Assembly (NCBI RefSeq): GCF_030296595.1
Contig: NZ_AP027731.1
Location: 2,170,001 to 2,234,000, forward strand
Length of the DNA stretch: 64,000 nt
Reading direction: 5' to 3'
Source of the DNA: Naasia aerilata
GTDB taxonomy: Bacteria; Actinomycetota; Actinomycetes; Actinomycetales; Microbacteriaceae
Positions 18,472-26,753 of the stretch are shown here, piece by piece (positions within the stretch are counted from its first letter, which is position 1; every line of letters starts with the position of its first letter). The notes under the pieces were generated by a model. That model did no database searches. It had not been told where the DNA came from and saw only the letters and a list, made by a program, of their open reading frames with translations. A program made the translations under genes and the position numbers.

Positions 18472-19283
18472 CCGCGGGGACGGCCGCGGCCGCCCGGACT
18501 CCGGCCGTCGCCCCTGCGGCCGGCCGCTGGTCCCTGGCCGGCGCCAACCCGGTCGCCAAGCTGGCCGCCTCGACCGTGCTCGCCGTCGCCCTCGTGCTTA
18601 CCCTCGACTGGGTCTCCGCGACGGTCGCCCTGGTGCTCGAACTCGCCGTCCTCCCCTTTGCGGGAGTGCCGTGGCACCACCTGTGGCGGCGCACGGCGGC
18701 CGTGTGGCTCGGCGCGCCCCTCACCGGCTTGACGATCCTGCTCTACGGCCGCTCGAGCGGCACCGTCTACGCCGAGTGGGCCCTGGTCCGGATCTCCGAC
18801 GGCTCGATCGAGCTCGCGATCGCCACCGTGCTGCGCGTGCTGGCGATCGGGCTGCCCGCGGTCGTGCTCTTCCTCACCGTGGATGCGACGGAACTGGCCG
18901 ACGGACTCGCCCAGATCGTGCGACTGCCCGCCCGATTCGTGCTCGGCGCCCTCGCCGGCTTCCGGCTGCTCGGCCTCTTCGCCGAGGACTGGCGTTCCCT
19001 CGAGCTCGCACGACGGGCGCGCGGTGTGGCGGACCGCGGACGCGTGCGCCGCTTCGCGGGGCAGGCCTTCGCCCTGCTCGTGCTCGCCATCAGGCGGGGC
19101 AGCACTCTGGCGACCGCCATGGAGGCCCGCGGATTCGGGGCGCCCGGCCCCCGCACCTGGGCCCGCGCCTCGGTGCTCGCGCGCGGCGACCTCCTCCTCA
19201 TCGCGGGCGCCGCTCTCGTCGCGGCTGCCGCTCTCACGGCCGCGACGTTGAGCGGGCACTGGAACTTCATCGCCGGTGCCTGA
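18468..19283 (+). CDS. ykoC: ECF transporter transmembrane subunit YkoC
   Basis: A 271-residue T-component (CbiQ/EcfT fold). Several membrane helices are followed by the coupling helices with the two Ala-Arg-Gly-type motifs that contact the ATPase: ARRARGVADRG and AMEARGFGAPGPRTW. GTG 18468 overlaps the ykoD stop. With YkoE and YkoD it completes a dedicated (group I) ECF importer for thiamine or HMP, under the TPP riboswitch upstream. Confidence 0.92.
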   Translation: MTAGTAAAARTPAVAPAAGRWSLAGANPVAKLAASTVLAVALVLTLDWVSATVALVLELAVLPFAGVPWHHLWRRTAAVWLGAPLTGLTILLYGRSSGTVYAEWALVRISDGSIELAIATVLRVLAIGLPAVVLFLTVDATELADGLAQIVRLPARFVLGALAGFRLLGLFAEDWRSLELARRARGVADRGRVRRFAGQAFALLVLAIRRGSTLATAMEARGFGAPGPRTWARASVLARGDLLLIAGAALVAAAALTAATLSGHWNFIAGA

Positions 19284-19803
19284 GCTCAACGACCTGGTGC
19301 TCAGCATCCGCGCCGCCGGGATCCCGCCCGTCGTGCTTCTCGACGGAGGCTCGGGAGCGGGCAAGAGCACGCTGGCCAGAGTGCTCGCGCCCGCCCTGGG
19401 CGCGGAGCTCGTGCGTCTCGACGACCTGTACCCCGGGTGGGACGGGCTGCAGGCGGCGAGCCGTGCCGTGGCGGATGAGCTGCTCCCGCGTCGGCGGTGG
19501 CGCCGCTGGGACTGGGCCTCCGGCCGATCCGCGGAATGGCACGAGCTCGACCCGTCCGCGCCGCTCCTCGTCGAGGGCGCGGGCGCGCTCAGCCGCGCCA
19601 GCCGGCAGCTCGCCACCTTCGCACTCTGGATCGACCTGGAGCCGGGGGAGCGGAAGCGGCGTGCGCTCGAGCGGGACGGCGACGTCTTCGCCCCCCATTG
19701 GGACCGCTGGGCGGCGCAAGAGGACGCCTTCTTCTCCCGAGAGCGGCCCGACCTCCTCGCCGACCTCATCCTCGACGGGGAGACGATCAGCTCTTTCCGG
19801 TGA
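19276..19803 (+). CDS. P-loop kinase-like protein translationally coupled to ykoC
   Basis: A 175-residue single-domain nucleotide-binding protein. Walker A is GGSGAGKSTLA (about residues 22-32), followed by LVRLDDLYPGWDGL, which resembles the uridine kinase/phosphoribulokinase substrate region, and a lid-like basic segment GERKRRALERDGD. The GTG start lies inside the end of ykoC (8-bp overlap), so it belongs to the TPP-controlled operon. A salvage kinase for the imported pyrimidine or thiamine is a reasonable inference but unproven; no family beyond P-loop kinase is recognisable. Its end overlaps the convergent carboxypeptidase-like gene by 17 bp. Confidence 0.8.
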   Translation: MPELNDLVLSIRAAGIPPVVLLDGGSGAGKSTLARVLAPALGAELVRLDDLYPGWDGLQAASRAVADELLPRRRWRRWDWASGRSAEWHELDPSAPLLVEGAGALSRASRQLATFALWIDLEPGERKRRALERDGDVFAPHWDRWAAQEDAFFSRERPDLLADLILDGETISSFR

Positions 19804-21021
19804 CCCAGTCGACGAACCTGGGCACGACCACCGAAGGGGTGAAGAGCCGCCACAGCGGGCCGGGGTCCGCGAGCGCATGGTCGAGGACGACGGCGCTCGT
19901 CTGCGCCCCCTCGCGGGTCTCGATCGTGGCGGTGCCGACGCGCGTGCCCCTGCCCGCCGTGGTCACCTCACGGGTCTTCGCCGCGACCGGTGCCGACCGG
20001 CCGCCCCAATCGGTTCCACGCAGCTCGTCCCGCACGACCGCGTTCGCGGTTGCTCCCCAGGCGGTCTCGTACCGGGCGACCGGGGCCCCGGGCTCAACGA
20101 GCACATGAGCCGTTATCGAGGCGGGGACGGAGGCGAGGAAGGCATCCAGGTCGGTGTCCAGGTCGTCGTAGGACGGCTCGCCGAGGAAGGAACCGTAGAC
20201 CCGGATCGTCTCGTCGCCGACCTCGACGGGGACGGCGAACAGCAGGCAGACCCCGGCCTCGTCGGTGTAGCTGCGCGACACCGAGATGATGCCGTCGGTC
20301 GTGCGGTAGCGGATGTCGTTCTGGAAGGTCGCCCCGCGGGTGGTAGTGACGAGGTCGAGCGACAGCGTCTCGCTGAGGAACGGGTCCGCCAGCGCCAGCG
20401 CGGAGAGGCGGGCGAGATCCGCGCCGGAGCCGACGCTCTCGGGCGAGAGACCGGTCGGGTCGACGACGTGCACGGTGGTCATGCCGTGCTCGGTGAGCCA
20501 CGCCTCGGCAGCGGCGAGGTAGCCGTCGAGCGATCCGTACGCCCAGCGCGCGAGCATCTCGGCGTGGTTGTTGCTCGACGCCAGGAGCATCGCCTGGAGC
20601 GCCTCCCGCTCGGTCCACGTGTCGCCGGCGACGACTCGCACGGACCGGGTCCCCTCCGCGGAGTAGCGCTGGTAGGCGGCGAAATCCTGGGCGGTCACCG
20701 GCACGGCGGGTCCGCTGCGGCCGGCCTCGAGCGGGTGCTCGTCGAGCACCAGCAGGGCGGTGAGGATCTTCGCCGTGGCCGCGATCGGAACCGCGGACGT
20801 CGCGCCGAGTGGCTCCTCGTCCGCGCCCAGCGCGACTCCCGCCGAGCCCACCTGGGGCAGCGCCGGGGAGGAGTCTCGACGGGCGCCGTCTGCAGGTCGA
20901 GAGCCACCACGCGAGCAGCGGGAAGCGGCGCCAGCAGGGCGACAGGACCGTAGATCGCCGCCGCCAGAAGCAGGACCGCGCCTCCGGCGACCAGCACCCG
21001 ATTCCGCTCCCGCCCCGCCAT
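19787..21021 (-). CDS. D,D-carboxypeptidase (PBP/S11) homologue with degenerate active site; frame break near 20873
   Basis: About 411 residues: a short basic start, one membrane helix (VLVAGGAVLLLAAAIYGPVALL) and an S11 peptidase-like extracellular domain. The fold is clear (PIAATAKILTALLVLDEHPL; LLASSNNHAEMLARWAYGS; HVVDPTGLSPESVGSGADLA). However, the catalytic Ser of SxxK is Ala (ATAK) and the KTG motif reads SRS in SRSYTDEAG; only the SxN-like motif remains. It should therefore not be an active D,D-carboxypeptidase. One C restored in CCCC at about 20873 joins the N-terminal anchor to the domain. It may be a peptidoglycan-binding or scaffolding pseudoenzyme. Confidence 0.82.
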
Positions 21022-21084
21022 GCGCTGAGGCTAGCGGCGACCGCGGGGGCGGCCGGGGGCGAACCGCCGCGGTAACGTGGAGGC

Positions 21085-21366
21085 ATGAGCGATGCGCAGC
21101 CCGAGGTCCCCGTCAGCAAGGAGTACATCGCCGAGTTCGTCGACGGTCCCTTCGAGGGCCGTGTCGAGCACCGCGTGCTCGTCGACGGCAAGACCGACGA
21201 CGAGATCAGCGAGATGGCGACCGTCGGCGGTCAGGACCGCCTGTTCTGGTACGTCGCCGAGGGCGCGCGCGAGGTGCAGGGCGTCCAGCACGTCCGCTAC
21301 CGCCTCGACGCGCGCGACAGCGACCAGGTGCACGGCAACGACGAGGTCGACTCCTACCGCTTCTGA
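21085..21366 (+). CDS. Small conserved hypothetical protein
   Basis: A 93-residue acidic, soluble protein with no membrane segment or signal. Segments such as FVDGPFEGRVEHRVLVDG and VQHVRYRLDARDSDQVHG suggest a small beta-rich domain. ATG 21085 has a GGAGG-type site directly upstream (GTGGAGGC). I recognise no function. Confidence 0.7.
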   Translation: MSDAQPEVPVSKEYIAEFVDGPFEGRVEHRVLVDGKTDDEISEMATVGGQDRLFWYVAEGAREVQGVQHVRYRLDARDSDQVHGNDEVDSYRF

Positions 21367-21382
21367 GGTCCGCCTCCCGCGC

Positions 21383-21470
21383 CTGACCGGATCACGGAGC
21401 TCCGCACCGGCACGGGCCGGAATCCGCATGACCAGGTCCGCGGAGCTCCGAAGCCCCGTGATCCGGTCAG
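21383..21470. repeat. Nested intergenic palindrome between convergent genes
   Basis: Perfect 15-base outer arms (21383-21397 and 21456-21470) enclose a second perfect pair, GAGCTCCGC (21397-21405) with GCGGAGCTC (21440-21448). It separates two convergent genes and could act as a two-way terminator, though no T-run follows either side. Confidence 0.75.
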
Positions 21471-21479
21471 TGCGGGGAG

Positions 21480-21920
21480 TCAGTCCCAGCCGAGCGCATG
21501 CAGTCGCTCGTCGTCGATGCCGTAGTAGTGCGCGATCTCGTGCACCAGCGTGATGTGGATCTCGTCCCTCAGCTCGTCGAGGTCCTCGCAGATCGCGAGC
21601 AGCGGCTCGCGGAACAGGATGATCCGGTCCGGCATCTCGCCGAGGCCGTAGCGGTCGCGCTCGGTCAGGGCGACCCCGTCGTACGTGCCCAGGGTGTCGA
21701 GCGAGCCGTCCTCGGGGCGGTCCTCGACGACGAACACCACGTTCTCCAGGCCGTCGACCATGTCGTCGGGCAGCTCGTCGAGCTCCGCGACCACGAGGCG
21801 CTCGAACTCGTCGGCGTCCAGCACGAGTCCCGTCGCGCCACCTTCCTCGGCCTCGCGGACACCGTCGGCCGAAGGCGGGTCCTGCCGGTCGGGATCGCCG
21901 AGGGCCGGGTCCGCGTCCAT
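21480..21920 (-). CDS. Zincin-like metallopeptidase (PF06262 type)
   Basis: A 146-residue protein whose C-terminal half is the zincin_1 domain: VVEDRPEDGSLDTLGTYDGV, RIILFREPLL, and the zinc site HEIAHYYGIDDERLHALGWD with the HExxHxxGxxD pattern. Such small metallopeptidases are widespread in actinobacteria with no known substrate. The first ~30 residues are low-complexity and acidic, so a later start is possible. Confidence 0.87.
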   Translation of the reverse strand: MDADPALGDPDRQDPPSADGVREAEEGGATGLVLDADEFERLVVAELDELPDDMVDGLENVVFVVEDRPEDGSLDTLGTYDGVALTERDRYGLGEMPDRIILFREPLLAICEDLDELRDEIHITLVHEIAHYYGIDDERLHALGWD

Positions 21921-22015
21921 GCCGTCACCCTACCCAGCGCTGCCCGGGGCAGCGGCGAGCGGGAGCGCACGGGCCGTGGGTCCGAGTTCCCTTCCAGGCC
22001 TGGCGGCACGATGCG

Positions 22016-22612
22016 ATGCTTCGCCGCGTGAAGCGAATCCCGATCATCGCCGCGCTGGCCCTCGCCCTCTCTCTCGCCGGCTGCGCCGGCACCTCCTCCG
22101 GAACCTCCGCCACCTCGCCGGAGCCGGCGGCGGCCGGCGGGGCCGGCTCGACCCCGTCCGACGCCTCCGATTCCGATCCCGGGTCGCACTCCGCGTCCGA
22201 CTCGGGCGCGGCGGCGCAGGAGCTGCAGCTCGGTCAGCCGTTCGAGGTGAAGCAGTCCCAGGGCACGGTGCAGATGACGGTCTTCAGTGCGACCTACGGC
22301 CCGACCATGCCCGGCGGCGATCTCATCCCCGCGGAGAAGGGAGGATTCCTGGTCCTCGACGTGGAGTTCCTGGCGACCGAGGGAGTGGGCGACGCGAACC
22401 CGTTCTACCTGGCCGTGAAGAGCGCGGACGGTCAGGACGGCGAGGCCGGGCTGGGCGCGCCGGACGCGCTGTCCGCGGGTCCTCTGCAGACGGGGGAGTC
22501 GTCGAGGGGCAACGTCGCCTTCGACGTCGGGGCCGGGCCGTTCACGCTGATCGTCACCGACGACATGTCGGCGAACCCGGTCGCGTACAGCCTCACCGCT
22601 TCCCCGAGATGA
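22016..22612 (+). CDS. Lipoprotein with DUF4352-like domain
   Basis: A 198-residue exported lipoprotein. A basic start and hydrophobic stretch end in the lipobox LAGC (about residues 20-23 if the in-frame GTG at 22028 is used), followed by a Ser/Pro/Asp-rich linker. The C-terminal domain (QPFEVKQSQGTVQMTV ... GFLVLDVEFLATEG ... NVAFDVGAGPFTLIVTDD) has the immunoglobulin-like DUF4352 look. It is likely anchored to the outer face of the membrane; ligand unknown. Either ATG 22016 or GTG 22028 could be the start. Confidence 0.82.
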   Translation: MLRRVKRIPIIAALALALSLAGCAGTSSGTSATSPEPAAAGGAGSTPSDASDSDPGSHSASDSGAAAQELQLGQPFEVKQSQGTVQMTVFSATYGPTMPGGDLIPAEKGGFLVLDVEFLATEGVGDANPFYLAVKSADGQDGEAGLGAPDALSAGPLQTGESSRGNVAFDVGAGPFTLIVTDDMSANPVAYSLTASPR

Positions 22613-22637
22613 GGTCGCGCCTCGGGAGACGAGATAT

Positions 22638-22714
22638 TGGGGTGGACGACGGGACTTGAACCCGCGACTTCCGGCACCACAAGCCAGCGCTCTACCAACT
22701 GAGCTACGCCCACC
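22638..22714 (-). tRNA. tRNA-His (GTG), CCA encoded
   Basis: The minus strand folds as a full cloverleaf with anticodon loop TTGTGGT (GTG). The histidine-specific extra G at position -1 is present, paired opposite C73, and the 3' CCA is encoded. It lies between the lipoprotein gene and orn. Confidence 0.97.
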
Positions 22715-22753
22715 ATGACCCACGCGACTCGGCCGCGCGGACGATCCATCTTA

Positions 22754-23374
22754 TTACAGGCGGGAGGCGAAGTCTTCGACGACGGCGGCGGAGACGGCCT
22801 GCACCTGCTCGGTCGTCGGTCCGGGCGGCGCGACGAAGGCCGCCTTGCGGTAGTACTCGAGCTCGCGGATCGACTCGAGGATGTCCGCGAGCGCGCGGTG
22901 GCCGCCTGCCTTCTGAGGTGCGTTGAAGTAGATGCGGGGGAACCAGCGGCGGGCGAGCTCCTTGATGGAGGAGACGTCGACGCTGCGGTAGTGCAGCCAG
23001 CCGTCCACGCGTGGCATGTACTTGTTGAGGAACGCCCGATCGGTGCCGATGGTGTTGCCGGCGAGGGGCGCCTGACCCGAGGTGGGGACGAAGCGCTGGA
23101 TGTACTCCAGGACCCGGAACTCCGCATCCGCGAGGCTGACGCCGCGGGGGATCTCGTCGATCAGACCGGAGGAGGTGTGCATCGTCGTGACGACCTCGCT
23201 CATGTTGTCGAGCGCGGACTGGTCGGGGCGGATCACAATCGAGAGGCCCGGGTCGACCGGCTGCAGCTCGTAGTCGGTGATGACCACGGCTACTTCGACG
23301 AGCTCATCGACGGTCAGGTCCAGCCCCGTCATCTCGCAGTCGATCCAGACCAGTCGTTCGGAGCCGTTCGCCAC
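22754..23374 (-). CDS. orn: Oligoribonuclease
   Basis: A 206-residue DEDDh 3'-5' exonuclease that degrades short oligoribonucleotides, including pGpG from c-di-GMP turnover. Motifs are in order: Exo I VWIDCEMTGLDL near the start, Exo II NTIGTDRAFLNKYMP, and Exo III HRALADILESIREL. ATG 23374 gives the standard length. It is downstream-adjacent to tRNA-His on the same strand. Confidence 0.95.
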   Translation of the reverse strand: MANGSERLVWIDCEMTGLDLTVDELVEVAVVITDYELQPVDPGLSIVIRPDQSALDNMSEVVTTMHTSSGLIDEIPRGVSLADAEFRVLEYIQRFVPTSGQAPLAGNTIGTDRAFLNKYMPRVDGWLHYRSVDVSSIKELARRWFPRIYFNAPQKAGGHRALADILESIRELEYYRKAAFVAPPGPTTEQVQAVSAAVVEDFASRL

Positions 23375-23430
23375 CCGACGAGTCTAGTCAGCGGCTCCGA
23401 CGGCCGTTCGGGGGTGCCTAGGCTGAGGCG

Positions 23431-23646
23431 GTGACCACCACCCTCGCCGTGTTCCTGCTCCTCAACGCGGTGTGGAACGTCGTCGTGTGGCCCGCCTTCT
23501 TCCGGCGGATCGCCCGCGATCCGCGCGCCCGGGACGCGTCGGGACGGCGCACCCGCTTCTTCACCGTCCACGCCGTCCTCATCGGCGTCTCGCTGCTGCT
23601 CGCGGCGGTCTCGCTCGTCTTCGGGCTGATCGGGCTGTTCTCCTAG
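23431..23646 (+). CDS. SCO4848-family small membrane protein
   Basis: A 71-residue protein with two membrane helices (AVFLLLNAVWNVVVWPAFF and a C-terminal VLIGVSLLLAAVSLVFG) and a basic loop between them (RIARDPRARD). It matches the SCO4848 family of actinobacterial membrane proteins, of unknown function. The GTG start is at 23431; the end overlaps the convergent GDPD gene by 4 bp. Confidence 0.8.
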   Translation: MTTTLAVFLLLNAVWNVVVWPAFFRRIARDPRARDASGRRTRFFTVHAVLIGVSLLLAAVSLVFGLIGLFS

Positions 23647-24461
23647 ACCGGAGCGAGACCGTCCGTGCTCGCGGCGACGGGCCGGCGCAGGAGGGCCTCG
23701 CGGAGCTCGCCCGGCCGGTTGGTGGTGATCTCGCGCACGCCGACGTCGAGACAGAACTCGAGGTCCTCCACGGTGTCCACCGTCCAGACCCGGACGACGG
23801 AGCCGCGGTCGAGCCACTGGCGCACGCGATCGGGGTCCCGCTTCACCCACTGGAGCCACGGGCCGGCCTGCGCGGTGCCCGTGTCGAGCAGGGCCAGCGC
23901 ATCGGGCTCGTGGTCCTCCTCGGGCTCCGTGAGCAGCATCACGCGCGCCAGAGGCACCGCCGTCATCAGCGCGGCCACGGTGGGCACATCGAAGCACTGC
24001 AGGGAGATCTGGATCCGGCCCAGCTGCCCGGACTCCGGGTTCCAGCCGGCGGCGGAGAGGATGCCGAGCACCGCGTCGAGGAGGCCATGATCGGGGCTCG
24101 CGACGGCCTTGAGCTCGATCGCGAGCAGCAGGGGGCGCCCGGCAGCCAGGGAGAGGTCGAGCAGTCCGGACAGGGTCATCAGCTGGCGAGCCGGATCGCC
24201 GTGGGAGGCGGGGACGCTCCGGCCCTGCAGGAGGTCCAGGCCGGCGAGTTCCGCGAGAGGCCAGTCGGCGACCGCGCCGGTCGAGCTGGTCGTGCGGTCG
24301 ACGGTGTCGTCGTGCCAGCACACCACTGCGCCGTCGGCGGTGAGGCGCACGTCGCATTCGATGCCGTCGGCGCCCTCGTTCAGGGCTTCCTGGAACGCCG
24401 CGCGCGTGTGCTCCGGATAGCGGGCGCTCGAGCCGCGGTGGGCGATCAGCCGGAAGTCCAT
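23643..24461 (-). CDS. Glycerophosphodiester phosphodiesterase
   Basis: A 272-residue GDPD TIM barrel that releases sn-glycerol-3-phosphate from phospholipid head groups. Catalytic residues are visible in IAHRGSSARYPEHT (His-Arg and Glu), GIECDVRLTADG (metal Glu-Asp) and VCWHDDTVDRTT (second His), with IELK for a further metal ligand. No signal peptide, so it is cytoplasmic. Confidence 0.92.
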   Translation of the reverse strand: MDFRLIAHRGSSARYPEHTRAAFQEALNEGADGIECDVRLTADGAVVCWHDDTVDRTTSSTGAVADWPLAELAGLDLLQGRSVPASHGDPARQLMTLSGLLDLSLAAGRPLLLAIELKAVASPDHGLLDAVLGILSAAGWNPESGQLGRIQISLQCFDVPTVAALMTAVPLARVMLLTEPEEDHEPDALALLDTGTAQAGPWLQWVKRDPDRVRQWLDRGSVVRVWTVDTVEDLEFCLDVGVREITTNRPGELREALLRRPVAASTDGLAPV

Positions 24462-24977
24462 GACGGGCTCCTCGAGGTCATAGGACGAGTAGGCATTGCC
24501 CCGGCGAACGCAGGGTTACGCGCGCGTGTCGGGGGAGCGACTCCAGGTCGGAATTTCGGTTCAGCGGGTGCCAGATCGGGATCATCCTCGATGGAGTCCG
24601 AGGGCTTCTCCGCTCGCCGCGCCGCTCTCGTCTCGAGCCCGAGTCCCCGCCGTCACACCTCTGTGCGGCGGGGCTCAGGAAGACGGGGGCCTCGAGCCAC
24701 CCGAAAGTCCGAGGCCCCCGTGAAACGGCGGTCGCGTGCCACCCGCGCGAGAACCGCCGATCCACCCTAGCGGCGGATCGGGGTGCCCCGTTCGCCCCAA
24801 AATCGACGCCCCCAAGGGTCTCCTCCAGTGCTGGCCGCGCGCGAATATGCCCTGTTCAGGGCGCGAAACAGAGCCCGCCGACCCTTCGGTATCCCGTGAT
24901 CGTGGTCGGTTGACCGATCCGTTTGCGTGCGGGCCGCTCGCCGCGCCAATATGTCCCCAGCGCGAAAGGTCACCCGA
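24462..24977. other. 516-bp non-coding stretch with strong hairpins
   Basis: No convincing gene. The clearest structure is a perfect 11-base stem, CGGGGGCCTCG (24684-24694) with CGAGGCCCCCG (24710-24720). It is followed at once by further complementary words (GGCGGT/ACCGCC near 24726-24760 and GATCC/GGATC near 24760-24780). The last 60 bp are probably the promoter and leader of the next gene. A terminator or a small structured RNA are both possible. Confidence 0.45.
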
Positions 24978-25253
24978 ATGCCAGACGACAGCAACCCCAC
25001 CCGCGACGACGCCGTGCGGCTCGTGACCGCGGTCCTCGCCGAAGGCCCGGAATCGGACCTCGCCGTCGACATCGCGACTGACGCCATCGAGACGCATCCG
25101 CCTGTCGAGTTCGCGGTCGACGTCGCCGACATCGCGGCCACATCCCTGCAGCATCTGGCCGAGGCCGAGGGCGCTTCCAAGGAGCAGCTCCTTCAGGAGA
25201 TCACGGACCGCAGGACCGGAGCCGACCTCGGGCGTCCCCTCAGCAGCCGCTGA
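24978..25253 (+). CDS. Small acidic hypothetical protein
   Basis: A 91-residue acidic protein with no membrane segment. Two similar short words (SDLAVDIATDAIETHP and VEFAVDVADIAATS) hint at an internal helical repeat. ATG 24978 is preceded by GCGAAAGG. Function unknown. Confidence 0.6.
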   Translation: MPDDSNPTRDDAVRLVTAVLAEGPESDLAVDIATDAIETHPPVEFAVDVADIAATSLQHLAEAEGASKEQLLQEITDRRTGADLGRPLSSR

Positions 25254-25322
25254 AGGACGCCTCACGGATCGCTGCCAGCGCCCCGGAGCGGGCGGCCCTG
25301 CTCTGGGCGATGGCGCCACAGA

Positions 25323-25415
25323 TGATTGAAAAGCTCAGGGCGCCGTCTCGAAATGAGGCTCCGGGGGTTCGCCTCACCGAGATCTGAGAAGCCTGCGCAG
25401 CGGGCGTCTCGAAAC
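25323..25415. repeat. Degraded copies of the TGATTGA...GTCTCGAAA repeat
   Basis: TGATTGA...CGCCGTCTCGAAAT (25323-25344) and GAGAAGCC...GGGCGTCTCGAAAC (25386-25415) are weakened versions of the repeat arms seen intact at 43430-43536. They lie in the 180-bp gap between two convergent genes. Confidence 0.55.
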
Positions 25416-25433
25416 AGGGCCCCCGGGTCCAGG

Positions 25434-26702
25434 TCACCGCGCGATGCTCGGCCCGTCCGCGCCACGCGGCCAGATCCGCCGAAGGATGGGCACCAGCCCG
25501 GGCAGGGCGACGGCCCCTGTCACCAGCACGGTGCCCGCTCCCGCCAGAAGCGCAGCCGGCGGCCCCATGGACTGCGCCACCAGCCCGCCCAGCGCCGCCC
25601 CGGCCGGCACGGCCGCCGAGGCGAGCACGCGCGTCACCGACGTCGCGCGCCCGAGCAGCTCCCGCGGGATCACCGCCTGTCGGGCGCTCACGCTGAGGAT
25701 GTTCCACGCCATGATGGCGAACCCGTCGAGAGCGATCAGGGGAGCCGCGACCCAGCCAGTCGGCGCGGAGGCGAGGCCGAGCATCGCCGCGGCGCTCAAT
25801 GTGACGGTGACCGTGGCGGTGGTGGCGGCGCCGGTCACCGCGATCAGCCGGAGCGTGAGGAAGGTGGCCGACAGGGAGCCGACGGCGGCCGCGGACAGCA
25901 GCAGCCCGACCCCGCTCGCGCCGGCGTGCAGCGTCTGCACTGCGTACACGACGGCGATGCCCGTGTAGGCGCCGTACGACAGGTTCCAGCCGCCGATGAG
26001 CAGTGCGGTGGAGCGGAGGAGCCCGGTGGAGGCCACGGTGCGAAGGCCCGCCCACCAGCTCATCAGGAAGCCCTCGGTGCGCACAGCCTGGCTTCGCTCC
26101 ACCTCGGACGCCCGCGGCAGACGCAGCGCGAGCACGGCGGCGAGGACCAGCAGTGCCGCGTTGATCAGAACCGGGAGGGCCGCGGCGATGGCGAAGAGGA
26201 TGCCGCCGAGCGCTCGGCCGACGAAGTCCTCCGCCGCGCTCTGGCCCGCTTGGAGCCGCGCGTTGGCGCGAGCCAGCTCCCGCGTGGGCACGATCCTCGG
26301 CAGCAGTGCCGTGGCGGCCGGGTCGGCGAGCGCCTCGCACGTCCCGTACACGAGTGCAGTGACCCAGAGCCAGGGCAGGGATGCCTGGGAGAGCACGACG
26401 ACTCCGGCCAGCGCGAGGAGCGTGAGCGCGCGCACGACATGAGTGCCGACCAGGAGGCGCGGGATCCGGACCCGGTCCGCGATCGTGCCGGCGAACGAGC
26501 CGAACACGATGGCAGGCAGGTATCCGGCCGCGACGACCGAGGCGACGAGTGCAGGGCTGTCCACCGTTCGCACGGCGAGAAGAGGGAGGGCGACGAGCCG
26601 GATGCCGTCGCCCAGGCTCGTGGCGGTCGCCGCCGACCAGAGGAGCCGGAAGGCTCCCGAGCTCGTCCCTCGCCCTCCGGTCACCTCTTCGACGCTAGGC
26701 AC
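25434..26702 (-). CDS. MFS transporter (drug-exporter type)
   Basis: A 422-residue major facilitator with about 12 hydrophobic helices. The MFS loop motif appears as GTIADRVRIPRLL between helices 2 and 3, and a related loop FVGRALGG in the middle, as in the enterobactin/drug exporter-like (MFS_3) branch. It is divergent from a LysR-type regulator, 51 bp between starts, which suggests that the regulator controls it. Substrate unknown. Confidence 0.87.
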   Translation of the reverse strand: MPSVEEVTGGRGTSSGAFRLLWSAATATSLGDGIRLVALPLLAVRTVDSPALVASVVAAGYLPAIVFGSFAGTIADRVRIPRLLVGTHVVRALTLLALAGVVVLSQASLPWLWVTALVYGTCEALADPAATALLPRIVPTRELARANARLQAGQSAAEDFVGRALGGILFAIAAALPVLINAALLVLAAVLALRLPRASEVERSQAVRTEGFLMSWWAGLRTVASTGLLRSTALLIGGWNLSYGAYTGIAVVYAVQTLHAGASGVGLLLSAAAVGSLSATFLTLRLIAVTGAATTATVTVTLSAAAMLGLASAPTGWVAAPLIALDGFAIMAWNILSVSARQAVIPRELLGRATSVTRVLASAAVPAGAALGGLVAQSMGPPAALLAGAGTVLVTGAVALPGLVPILRRIWPRGADGPSIAR

Positions 26703-26753
26703 GGCCGCGATGCGGGGGAAATGCCGGTTCTGCCCTTGTCATAACCTGGGCGC

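Noticed and set aside
17366..20953. Very long plus-strand frame of 1,195 codons
   Set aside because: Arg/Pro/Ala-rich composition typical of shadow frames in GC-rich DNA; it runs through ykoD, ykoC and the opposite-strand carboxypeptidase-like gene. Only a short part (about 17790-18230) is genuinely YkoD.
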